Assembly: GCA_045531965.1 (NCBI GenBank)
Contig: JAZSFA010000023.1
Coordinates: forward strand, 1 to 18,150
Reading direction: 5' to 3'
DNA: 18,150 bases
DNA from: CAMEON01 sp045531965
GTDB taxonomy: Bacteria > Bacillota > Clostridia > Oscillospirales > CAG-272
A program made the position numbers and the translations under genes. Below the pieces are notes generated by a model. That model worked only from the letters and a program-made list of their open reading frames with translations, was not told the origin of the DNA and ran no database searches. This document shows positions 6,127-13,126 of this stretch, piece by piece (the stretch's first letter is position 1; each line of letters begins with the position of its first letter).

Positions 6127-6834
6127 CTATGATTTTCGATTTTGCTTTTTCTGTATCAGGTGATAGATCAAGAGACCAATACCGCTGATAAAGGCAGTAA
6201 TCGCAAAAACCCAAACCGCGGCGACATAGTTTTTGTCTCCAACCACATCTCCCCCAACAGTAGAGGAAACCACCGAGGGGAGTCGGGCGAAAGTCGTCAG
6301 CAACAGATAATGGCAAATTCGCATATCGGTAAGACCCACAGCATAGGTGAACATATCTTTGGGCGTTCCCGGAATCAAATACAGAAGGAGAATCAACGCA
6401 TTTCGCTTTCTCGGATGATTCAGGATGGGAAGGGTGTCCATTTTTTCTTTAGGATAAAACGCATACACGAATTTCCGCCCGAATCTTCTGACAAGGAAAA
6501 TCACTGCGACACTTCCAATCATCATTCCGATAACACAAATGATGGTTCCCCACACAGCACCGAAAGCATATCCTGCGGCGATCTCCACCAGCTCCCCCGG
6601 AACTAAAGCAACAACCACTTGTACAGCACAGATTAAGATCAAGCAAAGCGCGCCCAAAGCATAATTTTCTGCAACGCAAGCACGTATCTGTTCCGCATCG
6701 CTGAGATATTCTCTGAACAAAATGATCAGGACTACCGTCATAACCAAAAACACCGCAGAAATAAGGCTGAGCACCCATGCAGCGCGGGACTTTTTAATGG
6801 GCAGAGAAGCTTTTGGGGCAGATGATTCTTTCAT
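6127..6834 (-). CDS. TVP38/TMEM64 family (VTT domain) membrane protein
   Basis: A 235-residue integral membrane protein. After a short basic N-terminus come helices at about 19-40 and 60-78, then the VTT signature VPGELVEIAAGYAFG (78-92), a glycine-rich helix (96-116), RRFGRKFV (116-123), and the re-entrant-like LYLIPGTPKDMFTYAVGL (151-168), followed by helices at about 172-192 and 204-226. Relatives (DedA, TMEM41B/VMP1, YdjX) are linked to lipid scrambling or transport and envelope homeostasis. It is the last gene of the minus-strand two-component operon, 19 bases after the kinase stop, so the signalling system may control or sense an envelope-lipid state; that link is inference. Its ribosome site is weak (AAGG, about 11 bases away). 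Confidence 0.88.
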   Translation of the reverse strand: MKESSAPKASLPIKKSRAAWVLSLISAVFLVMTVVLIILFREYLSDAEQIRACVAENYALGALCLILICAVQVVVALVPGELVEIAAGYAFGAVWGTIICVIGMMIGSVAVIFLVRRFGRKFVYAFYPKEKMDTLPILNHPRKRNALILLLYLIPGTPKDMFTYAVGLTDMRICHYLLLTTFARLPSVVSSTVGGDVVGDKNYVAAVWVFAITAFISGIGLLIYHLIQKKQNRKS

Positions 6835-6853
6835 AAATTAAAACCTTGGCTTT

Positions 6854-7975
6854 TTATCGAATTTTTTCATCAGACAGGTCTTGATGATTGAGCGGAAGCT
6901 TTACGGTAAAAACACTCCCCATACCGAGGGAACTTTCCACCTGAATATCTCCACCGCAAAGCTCCAATATGCGGCTGACAATAGTCAAACCGATTCCGTT
7001 TCCTTCCCCTCCGTGAGATCCGTCTCCTTGATAAAACTTCTCATAAATACGCGCCATGACCTCGGGTGTCATCCCTTTTCCCGTGTCGCTGATGCAGACG
7101 CGAATATGATCTTCTTTTTTACGAAGAAGACAGGTGATTTTCCCGCGATGAGGAGTAAATTTTATGGCATTGCCAAAAATGTTGATCCACACTTCCGAGA
7201 GCATATCTTCGTTAAAGCAATACGTGACAGGATCCAGATCAATTTCCAGCTCCAGTTCCTTTTCCACCCATTGTTTTTCTAAAAGAAGCAAACAGGTTCG
7301 GAGCTGCTCGTCCAAGGAAAAATTCTGCTTGTTTGTAACGATTTGCTGATGCTCCAATTTCGACAAAAGCAATACATTGTTCGCCATTTTCGCCAGGCGA
7401 TCGGATTCCGAGGCGATGATATCGATATATTCTCGTTTTTCGTCCTCCGTCAGTCCTCCCGCTTGCAGTTGATGGGCAAATCCGCGTACCGAAACGATAG
7501 GCGTCTTAAACTCATGAGAAAAGCTATTGATAAAATCCGTTCGGAACATTTCAATACCGTCAAGCTCTCGCGCCATATGGTTAAAGCTTCGTTGAAGCAT
7601 ACCGATCTCGGTGGTCTCACCATAGTTTTCCCGCAGTTGGACTTTAAAATCCCCGCGGGAAATTTTATTGGTTGCATTGATCATCTCTTTTAGCGGTAAC
7701 AGAAACCATTTTGACACCAAAGCGGCAAGCAAGGTACCGATAACGATACTTGCCAAAAGGCTGGCAAAAACAGTTGCCATGGCATAATCTGCCAAATTAG
7801 GGAAAATGGCGTCAAGCAAAATATAGATCAGAACCGTAAGTACCGTTGTCACCACCATAACAAACAGCACAAAAATCGTCAGCAACATTCGGAGCGACTT
7901 GATTGGCAGTCCTCTTTTCATGCGCTTATTTTTTTGATTTTTGCCTGAATTACCCTCAGGTTTGGATGCTTTCAT
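6854..7975 (-). CDS. Two-component sensor histidine kinase
   Basis: A 373-residue membrane kinase. Two transmembrane helices (about 31-53 and 66-88) leave an external loop of only about a dozen residues, so the signal is probably sensed in the membrane. HAMP follows (about 86-140), then the dimerisation helix with FSHEFKTP (phospho-acceptor His154), and a HATPase domain with N box (Asn269 in INIFGNAIKFTP), G1 DTGKG (297-301), F box YEKFYQ, and G2 GEGNGIGL (323-330). All catalytic motifs are intact. The ATG (7973-7975) overlaps the regulator's TGA as ATGA, a sign of translational coupling. A start at Met19 is possible but less supported. It phosphorylates the neighbouring OmpR-type regulator; the signal is unknown. 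Confidence 0.95.
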   Translation of the reverse strand: MKASKPEGNSGKNQKNKRMKRGLPIKSLRMLLTIFVLFVMVVTTVLTVLIYILLDAIFPNLADYAMATVFASLLASIVIGTLLAALVSKWFLLPLKEMINATNKISRGDFKVQLRENYGETTEIGMLQRSFNHMARELDGIEMFRTDFINSFSHEFKTPIVSVRGFAHQLQAGGLTEDEKREYIDIIASESDRLAKMANNVLLLSKLEHQQIVTNKQNFSLDEQLRTCLLLLEKQWVEKELELEIDLDPVTYCFNEDMLSEVWINIFGNAIKFTPHRGKITCLLRKKEDHIRVCISDTGKGMTPEVMARIYEKFYQGDGSHGGEGNGIGLTIVSRILELCGGDIQVESSLGMGSVFTVKLPLNHQDLSDEKIR

Positions 7976-8664
7976 TTTAAAAGCACCGCCTTATATCCCA
8001 ATCCACGTACCGTAATGATATCAAAATCAGGGCTTTCGCGAAAACGGTCGCGCAGGCGACTGATATGCACATCAACCGTGCGTTCGTCGCTTTCAGATTC
8101 CATATCCCACAGCTCGTCCATCAGTTGACGGCGTGTAAAAATCTTATTCGGATAGGACAGAAGCTTAAAAAGAAGTAAGAATTCCTTTTGAGGAAGCTCC
8201 ATGCCGCCTGGAGCGGAAGCAGCTTCACCATCGGTGCGAACCGTCATAGAATCGTAGTAAAGCACGGTGCCTCCCACCTTCAGCTTGCGCTCGCTGACAA
8301 TGCGGGAACGTCGCAAAAGCGCACCTACGCGCAGAATCATTTCTTCTTCATCCACAGGCTTAGTCATATAATCATCGGTTCCTATGATAAAGCCGCGTTT
8401 TCTGTCCAGCGGTGTCTGCTTGGCAGAAACCATCAGAATAGGCAGGGTATTACCTCCCTCTCGCAGAATTTTGGTAAATTCATAGCCATCCATGCGAGGC
8501 ATCATGATATCCAAAATGATAAGATCCACGTGTTTTTTATCCAACTGTTCCAGTGCGTCCTGACCGTCTATGGCAGGAACAGGATGATAGCCATATCGTT
8601 CCAGCACCGCACACATCAGACGCCTGGTATGGTTGTCGTCTTCTACGACCATAATATTAAACAT
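7972..8664 (-). CDS. OmpR-family response regulator
   Basis: A 230-residue regulator, the usual length. Receiver domain (1-118): acidic pocket EDD (8-10), phospho-acceptor Asp52 in LDIMMPRMDG, switch Ser80, and Lys102 in TKP. Winged-helix DNA-binding domain (about 128-228): ELPQKEFLLLFKLLSYPNKIFTR-type start (given from 155 on), then LMDELWD and the recognition helix region RTVDVHISRLRDRF, ending RGLGYKAVL. GGAGGTG stands 6 bases before the ATG. It is the first gene of the operon regulator-kinase-TVP38. Its promoter should lie in 8665-8760; I find only weak hexamers there (GATAAT with a poor -35). Confidence 0.95.
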   Translation of the reverse strand: MFNIMVVEDDNHTRRLMCAVLERYGYHPVPAIDGQDALEQLDKKHVDLIILDIMMPRMDGYEFTKILREGGNTLPILMVSAKQTPLDRKRGFIIGTDDYMTKPVDEEEMILRVGALLRRSRIVSERKLKVGGTVLYYDSMTVRTDGEAASAPGGMELPQKEFLLLFKLLSYPNKIFTRRQLMDELWDMESESDERTVDVHISRLRDRFRESPDFDIITVRGLGYKAVLLK

Positions 8665-8968
8665 ATTCGCACCTCCGTATTTGATGACTTTATTTTACAC
8701 CCAATATGTGAACTCATTATCAACAAAGCGAGGATATTGACGGATAGCACACTGAAAAATCGCTGTGACAAATTTCCATTTATATTTTTTGAAAAACAGC
8801 TCAAAATAGTAGCAGAGAACACAAGACGGTGCAAGAGTCCCGTTGATAAGATTTTTCTCCGCCCTGTGAACTCGATGATATAGATAAAACGCCCGAACGA
8901 TCGGGTCCAAATCAACGCTTTGCATTTGCGGGCGGAGATTTCAAACGCAAAAAAGAGGAGTCAAAATT
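8665..8968. other. Divergent intergenic region with structured spore-gene leader
   Basis: 304 bases separate the regulator (minus) and the spore protein (plus). No coding frame here has a credible ribosome site. On the plus strand TGAAAA (8753-8758), 18 bp, CATTTAT (8777-8783) weakly resembles a forespore sigma-G promoter, which would be expected for the spore protein; confidence in it is low. Nearer the gene is a stem TCTCCGCCC/GGGCGGAGA (8856-8864 with 8930-8938) enclosing a second hairpin CCCGA-ACGA-TCGGG (8892-8905), ending 31 bases before the start codon. The remainder is AT-rich and unremarkable. Confidence 0.5.
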
Positions 8969-9181
8969 ATGGCAAGCAATAAGACCCTTGTTCCCCAGGC
9001 TAAGCAGGCTATGGAACAGTTTAAGATGGAAGCAGCAAACGAAGTCGGTGTAACCCTGAACCAGAAGGGCTACAACGGTGACCTCACCTCCCGTCAGGCA
9101 GGTTCTATCGGCGGTCAGATGGTCAAGAAGATGATCCAGTCCTACGAGAACGGTTTGGCTGGTCAGAATCAGAACCAGTAA
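8969..9181 (+). CDS. Small acid-soluble spore protein, alpha/beta type
   Basis: A 70-residue protein, the usual length. It coats and straightens DNA in the dormant spore, protecting against UV and chemical damage, and is later an amino-acid store. KMEAANEVGV (19-28) is the conserved segment with the germination-protease cleavage site, and DLTSRQAGSIGGQMVKKMI (38-56) is the second conserved DNA-binding block. The tail is Gln/Asn-rich. GAGGAG precedes the ATG. It is a single-gene unit with a strong terminator. It shows that the organism forms, or recently formed, endospores. Expression is expected in the forespore (sigma-G family knowledge). Confidence 0.96.
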   Translation: MASNKTLVPQAKQAMEQFKMEAANEVGVTLNQKGYNGDLTSRQAGSIGGQMVKKMIQSYENGLAGQNQNQ

Positions 9182-9190
9182 TCTTCCATG

Positions 9191-9231
9191 AAAAAAGCTC
9201 CCCTTCCCGATGTATCGGGAGGGGGAGTTTT
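9191..9231. terminator. Bidirectional terminator
   Basis: CTCCCCTTCCCGAT (9198-9211) pairs with ATCGGGAGGGGGAG (9214-9227) with one G-U pair. AAAAAA precedes at 9191-9196 and TTTT follows at 9228-9231. It serves both the spore-protein gene (plus) and the convergent EIIC gene (minus), which gets the longer U-tract. Confidence 0.9.
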
Positions 9232-9243
9232 ACATATGCGAGA

Positions 9244-10428
9244 TCAATCATCCAGCTTCATATCGCCCAACTTGATCCATCCCAGTTTCCGCATGATCTC
9301 GGAGAACAGGAAGGACAGGACGGCGGGGAGGACGATACAGCACAGCCCGAGACCTACCCACATCATGGGGGAATGCTCCATAGCGGAGATCACGCCGATG
9401 GGACCCACCATGCCGCAGGTACCCATACCGGCTGCCACCCCCGTGCACTCCAGTTTGAAGACCATGGTAGAGAGAGGACCGATGATGGCAGCAGCCAGGG
9501 TCGGGGGAATCCAGATTTGGGGACGGCGGCAGATGTTGCCCATCTGGAGCATGGAGGTACCAAGTCCCTGAGAGACAAGACCGCCCCATTTATTCTCACG
9601 GAAGCTGCTGACGGCAAAGCCCACCATCTGGGCACAACAGCCCACCACGGCGGCACCGCCTGCCAGCAAGAAGCCTTCCTCAGTACCATTAAGGCAGGCT
9701 ACCTCATAGGCAGAGGTAGAGAAGATCATGGCACAGATAGCCGCGCTGGAAATAGGCAGAGTGAGAATGATACCCACCACGACGGACACCACAATACCCA
9801 TGAGCAGAGGCTGGAAGGTGGTGGCGGTGGCAATGAAGATGCCGAGATAGTACATGATATAGGAAACAGCGGGACAGAAGACCCAAGCCGCACCAAATCC
9901 CACCAGCAGGGTGACTACGGGGGTAACGAGGATATCCACGGGGGTCTTTTTGGACACCAGCATACCGATCTCAGCAGCGATGATAACGGCAAAGAAGGCA
10001 CCCGCGGGGCCCGCGCTATAGAAGACGCCCTCCCCCGTCCCGGCGGTGACTGCCCAGGCGAGGATCTTACCGCCGTCAATAATGGCACCCATAGCATTAG
10101 ATAAAGCGCCCACTGCGGCGGCAGAGAACATCACCAAGGGATGTGCCCCCAGCTTATGGGCTATGGCTACACCGATGGCCATACCCGTAGCGGCCTTGGC
10201 GTAGGTTGCGATGGTCTTGAGAAACGCCCAGGGTATGTAATTGCCCAGGGTGTCAAAGATGGTGCCGATGAGCAGGGACGCGAAAAGACCCAGAGCCATA
10301 GCACCCATGGCATCAATGAAATACCGACGTGGCAGGTTCTTCAGTTTCTTTTGAAATACTTCTTTTTTCTGCCGCTTCAGTTCTGCTTGTTCGTCTTTGC
10401 GTTTTTGGCTATACTTTCCTTTAGCCAT
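9244..10428 (-). CDS. PTS-type EIIC membrane protein (EIIC_2 family)
   Basis: A 394-residue polytopic membrane protein of the EIIC_2 family of sugar phosphotransferase permeases. A strongly basic 35-residue N-terminus precedes FIDAMGAMALGLFASLLIGT (37-56). Further family segments are GVAIAHKLGAHPLVMFSAAAVG, the TPVDILVTPVVTLLVGFG stretch and a QMGNICRRPQIWIPPTLAAA-type loop. About ten hydrophobic helices are apparent. It carries no EIIA or EIIB domain and none is encoded nearby, so either another locus supplies them or the protein moves its substrate without phosphorylation. GGAAGTGA lies before the ATG. It follows the DUF554 gene by 40 bases in one operon. Substrate unknown. Confidence 0.85.
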   Translation of the reverse strand: MAKGKYSQKRKDEQAELKRQKKEVFQKKLKNLPRRYFIDAMGAMALGLFASLLIGTIFDTLGNYIPWAFLKTIATYAKAATGMAIGVAIAHKLGAHPLVMFSAAAVGALSNAMGAIIDGGKILAWAVTAGTGEGVFYSAGPAGAFFAVIIAAEIGMLVSKKTPVDILVTPVVTLLVGFGAAWVFCPAVSYIMYYLGIFIATATTFQPLLMGIVVSVVVGIILTLPISSAAICAMIFSTSAYEVACLNGTEEGFLLAGGAAVVGCCAQMVGFAVSSFRENKWGGLVSQGLGTSMLQMGNICRRPQIWIPPTLAAAIIGPLSTMVFKLECTGVAAGMGTCGMVGPIGVISAMEHSPMMWVGLGLCCIVLPAVLSFLFSEIMRKLGWIKLGDMKLDD

Positions 10429-10468
10429 GTAACATCACTTCCTTGTTTTTTTGTATGCTTTCTTCGTA

Positions 10469-11356
10469 TTATTCTTCAACCAGCAGTTGAATCACGAAGA
10501 GAATGCCGTAATAGAGGAGAGGAATCAGGGAGGCAGGTAAAAAAATCGCAGCGTTAGGCTTTTTCCTGTTGAATGCCATTTGTACGCCAAGAAATATCAA
10601 GGTAACAGCCCCGATTACCGACAGCTGAGCAATCAAGGTAGGGGTAAAGAATGCTCCCATAAAATCAGGGAGAAGCAGGCAAAGAACCCAAAGTCCAAGT
10701 TCCATGGCTGCCATAGGAATCACCGCGTACAGGGATCCTGTACCCATCATCATAGCGAATAAAAAGCAGAACAGAAAATCCATTCCTGATTTAATCAGGA
10801 GAGGCGTTGTTTCCCCCCACAAGGCATCCTCCAGCCCACCGTTCAAAAGAAGCGCATTGGCACAGAGAAACACCACCGAAAGCAGGAAACCATCCCCGAC
10901 AAGATCCTTTGAGAGCGGCGCAGGCATTTCATAGGTAGGCAGCTTGTCCAAAAAAGGCACGCGAGGCGGCTTCATGCCTCTTTCCACGGAGATTTCCACG
11001 GCTCGCGAAAGCTTTGCCACGCGGTCAGCTTCAACTTCCTTCCCTTTTTGATCCTTCAATGAAAGTTTTTTACCAATAGCCCACAAGCCGCGGTCCATAC
11101 CGAAAAGATGTCCCATCAGACCGCCAACGACCAAGGCAATGATCACCAACAAAGAACCTGTCAGTTCCACTTCTCCGCCTGCCATGACGAAATAATGGTC
11201 AATGACCTCAAAGGCGCCAATGCCCAGGGCAACCAGACCCATCAAGCGATAGATCAGCTGTTGAACAGACACCCTGAGTTTTCCTCGAAACATCAGACCA
11301 AAACCACCACCTACAAGAGCAGCGAGAATATTGACAAGGATACCGATACCTTTCAT
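10469..11356 (-). CDS. DUF554 family membrane protein
   Basis: A 295-residue membrane protein. The start at 11356 gives MKGIGILVNILAALVGGGFG, the usual DUF554 N-terminus, with AAGGAG 9 bases upstream; the frame is open to 11479, but those codons cross the leader and -10 region. Family marks are ALVGGGFGLMFRGKL (13-27), an LVVGGLMGHLFGMD-type second helix (75-88), and SGMDFLFCFLFAMMMGTGSLYAV (190-212, shown from start). Between helices, about 95-152 form a charged insertion (DQKGKEVEADRVAK...) that makes it longer than the roughly 230 residues I expect for the family. Function is unknown; the family is predicted to be a transporter or channel. First gene of an operon with the EIIC protein. Confidence 0.85.
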   Translation of the reverse strand: MKGIGILVNILAALVGGGFGLMFRGKLRVSVQQLIYRLMGLVALGIGAFEVIDHYFVMAGGEVELTGSLLVIIALVVGGLMGHLFGMDRGLWAIGKKLSLKDQKGKEVEADRVAKLSRAVEISVERGMKPPRVPFLDKLPTYEMPAPLSKDLVGDGFLLSVVFLCANALLLNGGLEDALWGETTPLLIKSGMDFLFCFLFAMMMGTGSLYAVIPMAAMELGLWVLCLLLPDFMGAFFTPTLIAQLSVIGAVTLIFLGVQMAFNRKKPNAAIFLPASLIPLLYYGILFVIQLLVEE

Positions 11357-11419
11357 ACCGTATTGCTCCTTATAACCACTTATTTTTACACATAAATGAC
11401 AACATTTATTTCCGCTATC

Positions 11420-11479
11420 AAAAGAGCCTCCATATATGTAACTCTTTTTTATTATACCACAATTCCCCTTTAATTGCAA
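11420..11479 (-). promoter_or_regulatory. Promoter of the DUF554-EIIC operon with 5'-end hairpin
   Basis: On the minus strand TTGCAA (11474-11479), 17 bp, TATAAT (11451-11456) with a TGG extended -10. The transcript start falls near 11444, at the edge of a 7-bp hairpin AAAAGAG/CTCTTTT (11420-11426 with 11442-11448) that would form the very 5' end of the mRNA; about 90 untranslated bases precede the DUF554 start. Confidence 0.85.
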
Positions 11480-11490
11480 TAGGGCAGGTC

Positions 11491-11526
11491 AAAAAAAAGC
11501 CCCGACTGTAAAAATACAATCGGGGC
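11491..11526 (-). terminator. Terminator of the lipoprotein gene
   Basis: GCCCCGA/TCGGGGC (11499-11505 with 11520-11526) extended by TGTA/TACA after one mismatch, loop of four. On the minus strand it is followed by eight T (11491-11498). It lies 38 bases after the lipoprotein stop and shields the DUF554 promoter at 11451. Confidence 0.92.
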
Positions 11527-11563
11527 ATACCAATGAAAAGATATTTCGGTATCAGCCGAAAGG

Positions 11564-13024
11564 TCAACCAACCGCCACAGGACCGCTAATCAACTCGAAA
11601 TCCTGTGCAAGAAGATCATAGTAGGTTTCGCCATCCTCGGAAATGATCAAGGTGGTAGTCAAACGGATCGTTGATTCATCTTCGGGGAGCGTCATATCGA
11701 CAGCAATCTCTTCAGGAATCAAAACATATAGATAGGGGTAATAGGCAGGAGATCCATCCTCATATACCTGATAGATGATTCCCTGCACTGTTCCATCATC
11801 ATTTCGGATAAAATCGCCGGCACGTGCTATGACAGAGAAGATCGCACCACTGAATTCTTCCGAGTGTTCCATCAGGTAATCATATTGAAGCGCAAAAGTA
11901 TCAGGATTCTCTGAGAGGGTGATAACACCCTGTTCATCGGGGACAAGTTCCAGCATTTCAGCAGTATAAATACCAAAGAGGGTGCGCCAATCTATTTCCT
12001 CGTAAATGTCGGCATCGGCAGGAGGGGTGACCGTCTGAACTGCGCGGTCAAACAAAGTCGTTGCGGTCATGGTCATCTTCATGGGTACATCGCCCACCAA
12101 ATCAGGCGCATTGGTCATATCCATCGTCATGGTAACCGTCATGGCTTTCAAAAGTTGCTGCTGGTCTACCGTTAAAGTGAGCATAAGGGCATCCATATCA
12201 AAGGTGGAGAAAAGATCCAAAAGCAGACTCATATCCATATCCGAGATCTCATCGGTAGGTAGTTTGTCTATGGAAGAGATCATCATATTGATCAAAAACT
12301 GGGCTTGATTTGAGAGTCCTTTTAAGGTAACCGTGATGTCCCCTGTGGTTTCGTCGGTGACCATCTCTTTTTCAGCGAAGAGTGCAGATATTTTCATGGT
12401 GGACAGCAGATCGGAAAATCCACCCGTTAAACTGCCTTCTTCTCCGCCTTCCGGGACACTATCCATAGGGAAAAGATCTCCCATCAGCTCTGACCAAACA
12501 AGCGCCATCTCCACTTCGTCGAGCGGGCAACGGTACTTCCCTTCCGCATTGGCAACAAACAAAACGCCGTCGATGTAAATGAAACTATAGGGCTCTTGGG
12601 TGGGGATATTCATTTCCACCGCCATGCCTTGATGCTTCTGCTGAATGAAAGTAACACCGCCGGTCATGGACATATTGGTATCCATTCCGTTCATGCCCGC
12701 CGTGATATCCAGCTTGATCTCTGTATCGATTCGGCAATCTTCTTCAACATCCACCGGCTGATTCTGCATAATATCATCCAAAAGGTCATCAATCCCCGCA
12801 TCATTGGAGGGGAGAGTTTCAGATTCAGTCTCCGGCAAGGTTTCTGGGGTCGTTTCGGGCAACGTATCGACAACTGTTTCCTCTTGTGTCTCCGGCTCGG
12901 TTTGAACATCATCCGTCACAGCCTGAGTATCGGTTTCTGTGGGGAGGTCTCCTTGCTTATCACAAGCGGCAAGCAAAAATACGACCATCAGTAAGGACAA
13001 AAGCAGGAAAAAACTTTTTTTCAT
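11564..13024 (-). CDS. Surface lipoprotein of unknown function
   Basis: A 486-residue exported lipoprotein. MKKSFFLLLSLLMVVFLLAAC is a textbook type II signal peptide (last residues LLAAC; lipidated Cys21). Residues 22-80 are a Thr/Glu/Pro-rich linker with repeats of the form ETLPET. The rest is rich in alternating polar/hydrophobic strands (for example the segment SFIYIDGVLFVANAEGKY), suggesting a beta-rich fold anchored outside the membrane, possibly of the LppX/LolA-like lipid-binding kind; that is a weak guess. I chose 13024 over the ATG at 13036 because AAAGGA sits right against 13036 but about 11 bases before 13024. It lies downstream of pckG with no evident promoter of its own in the 38 bases after the pckG terminator. 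Confidence 0.8.
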   Translation of the reverse strand: MKKSFFLLLSLLMVVFLLAACDKQGDLPTETDTQAVTDDVQTEPETQEETVVDTLPETTPETLPETESETLPSNDAGIDDLLDDIMQNQPVDVEEDCRIDTEIKLDITAGMNGMDTNMSMTGGVTFIQQKHQGMAVEMNIPTQEPYSFIYIDGVLFVANAEGKYRCPLDEVEMALVWSELMGDLFPMDSVPEGGEEGSLTGGFSDLLSTMKISALFAEKEMVTDETTGDITVTLKGLSNQAQFLINMMISSIDKLPTDEISDMDMSLLLDLFSTFDMDALMLTLTVDQQQLLKAMTVTMTMDMTNAPDLVGDVPMKMTMTATTLFDRAVQTVTPPADADIYEEIDWRTLFGIYTAEMLELVPDEQGVITLSENPDTFALQYDYLMEHSEEFSGAIFSVIARAGDFIRNDDGTVQGIIYQVYEDGSPAYYPYLYVLIPEEIAVDMTLPEDESTIRLTTTLIISEDGETYYDLLAQDFELISGPVAVG

Positions 13025-13066
13025 ACAATCGTTCATCCTTTCTCGTAAAACAGGATTATTGGCTTT

Positions 13067-13108
13067 AAAAGCAGGGGGGCTTATAGGAACGCGCCCTGTA
13101 AGCCCCCG
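13067..13108 (-). terminator. Terminator of pckG
   Basis: GGGGGCTTA (13075-13083) pairs with TAAGCCCCC (13099-13107), extended inside by TAGG/CCTG, 13 pairs in all with loop AACGCGC. On the minus strand TTTT follows at 13067-13070 after a short gap, so the U-tract is weak and read-through into the lipoprotein gene is likely. Confidence 0.75.
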
Positions 13109-13126
13109 TTATTCGTTTTTGGCGGC

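Noticed and set aside
8695..8925. 76-codon minus-strand frame in the gap between regulator and spore protein
   Set aside because: No ribosome site, no recognisable motif, and it overlaps the region where the regulator's promoter and the spore-gene leader should lie.
11357..11479. Upstream extension of the DUF554 frame
   Set aside because: It crosses the leader and reaches into the promoter hexamers, while the ATG at 11356 has a good ribosome site and gives the family's normal N-terminus.
12780..12930. LPET-type motifs in the lipoprotein, suggesting a sortase signal
   Set aside because: They lie near the N-terminus in a Thr/Glu/Pro linker, without the glycine or the C-terminal helix and basic tail; the protein is anchored by its lipobox instead.
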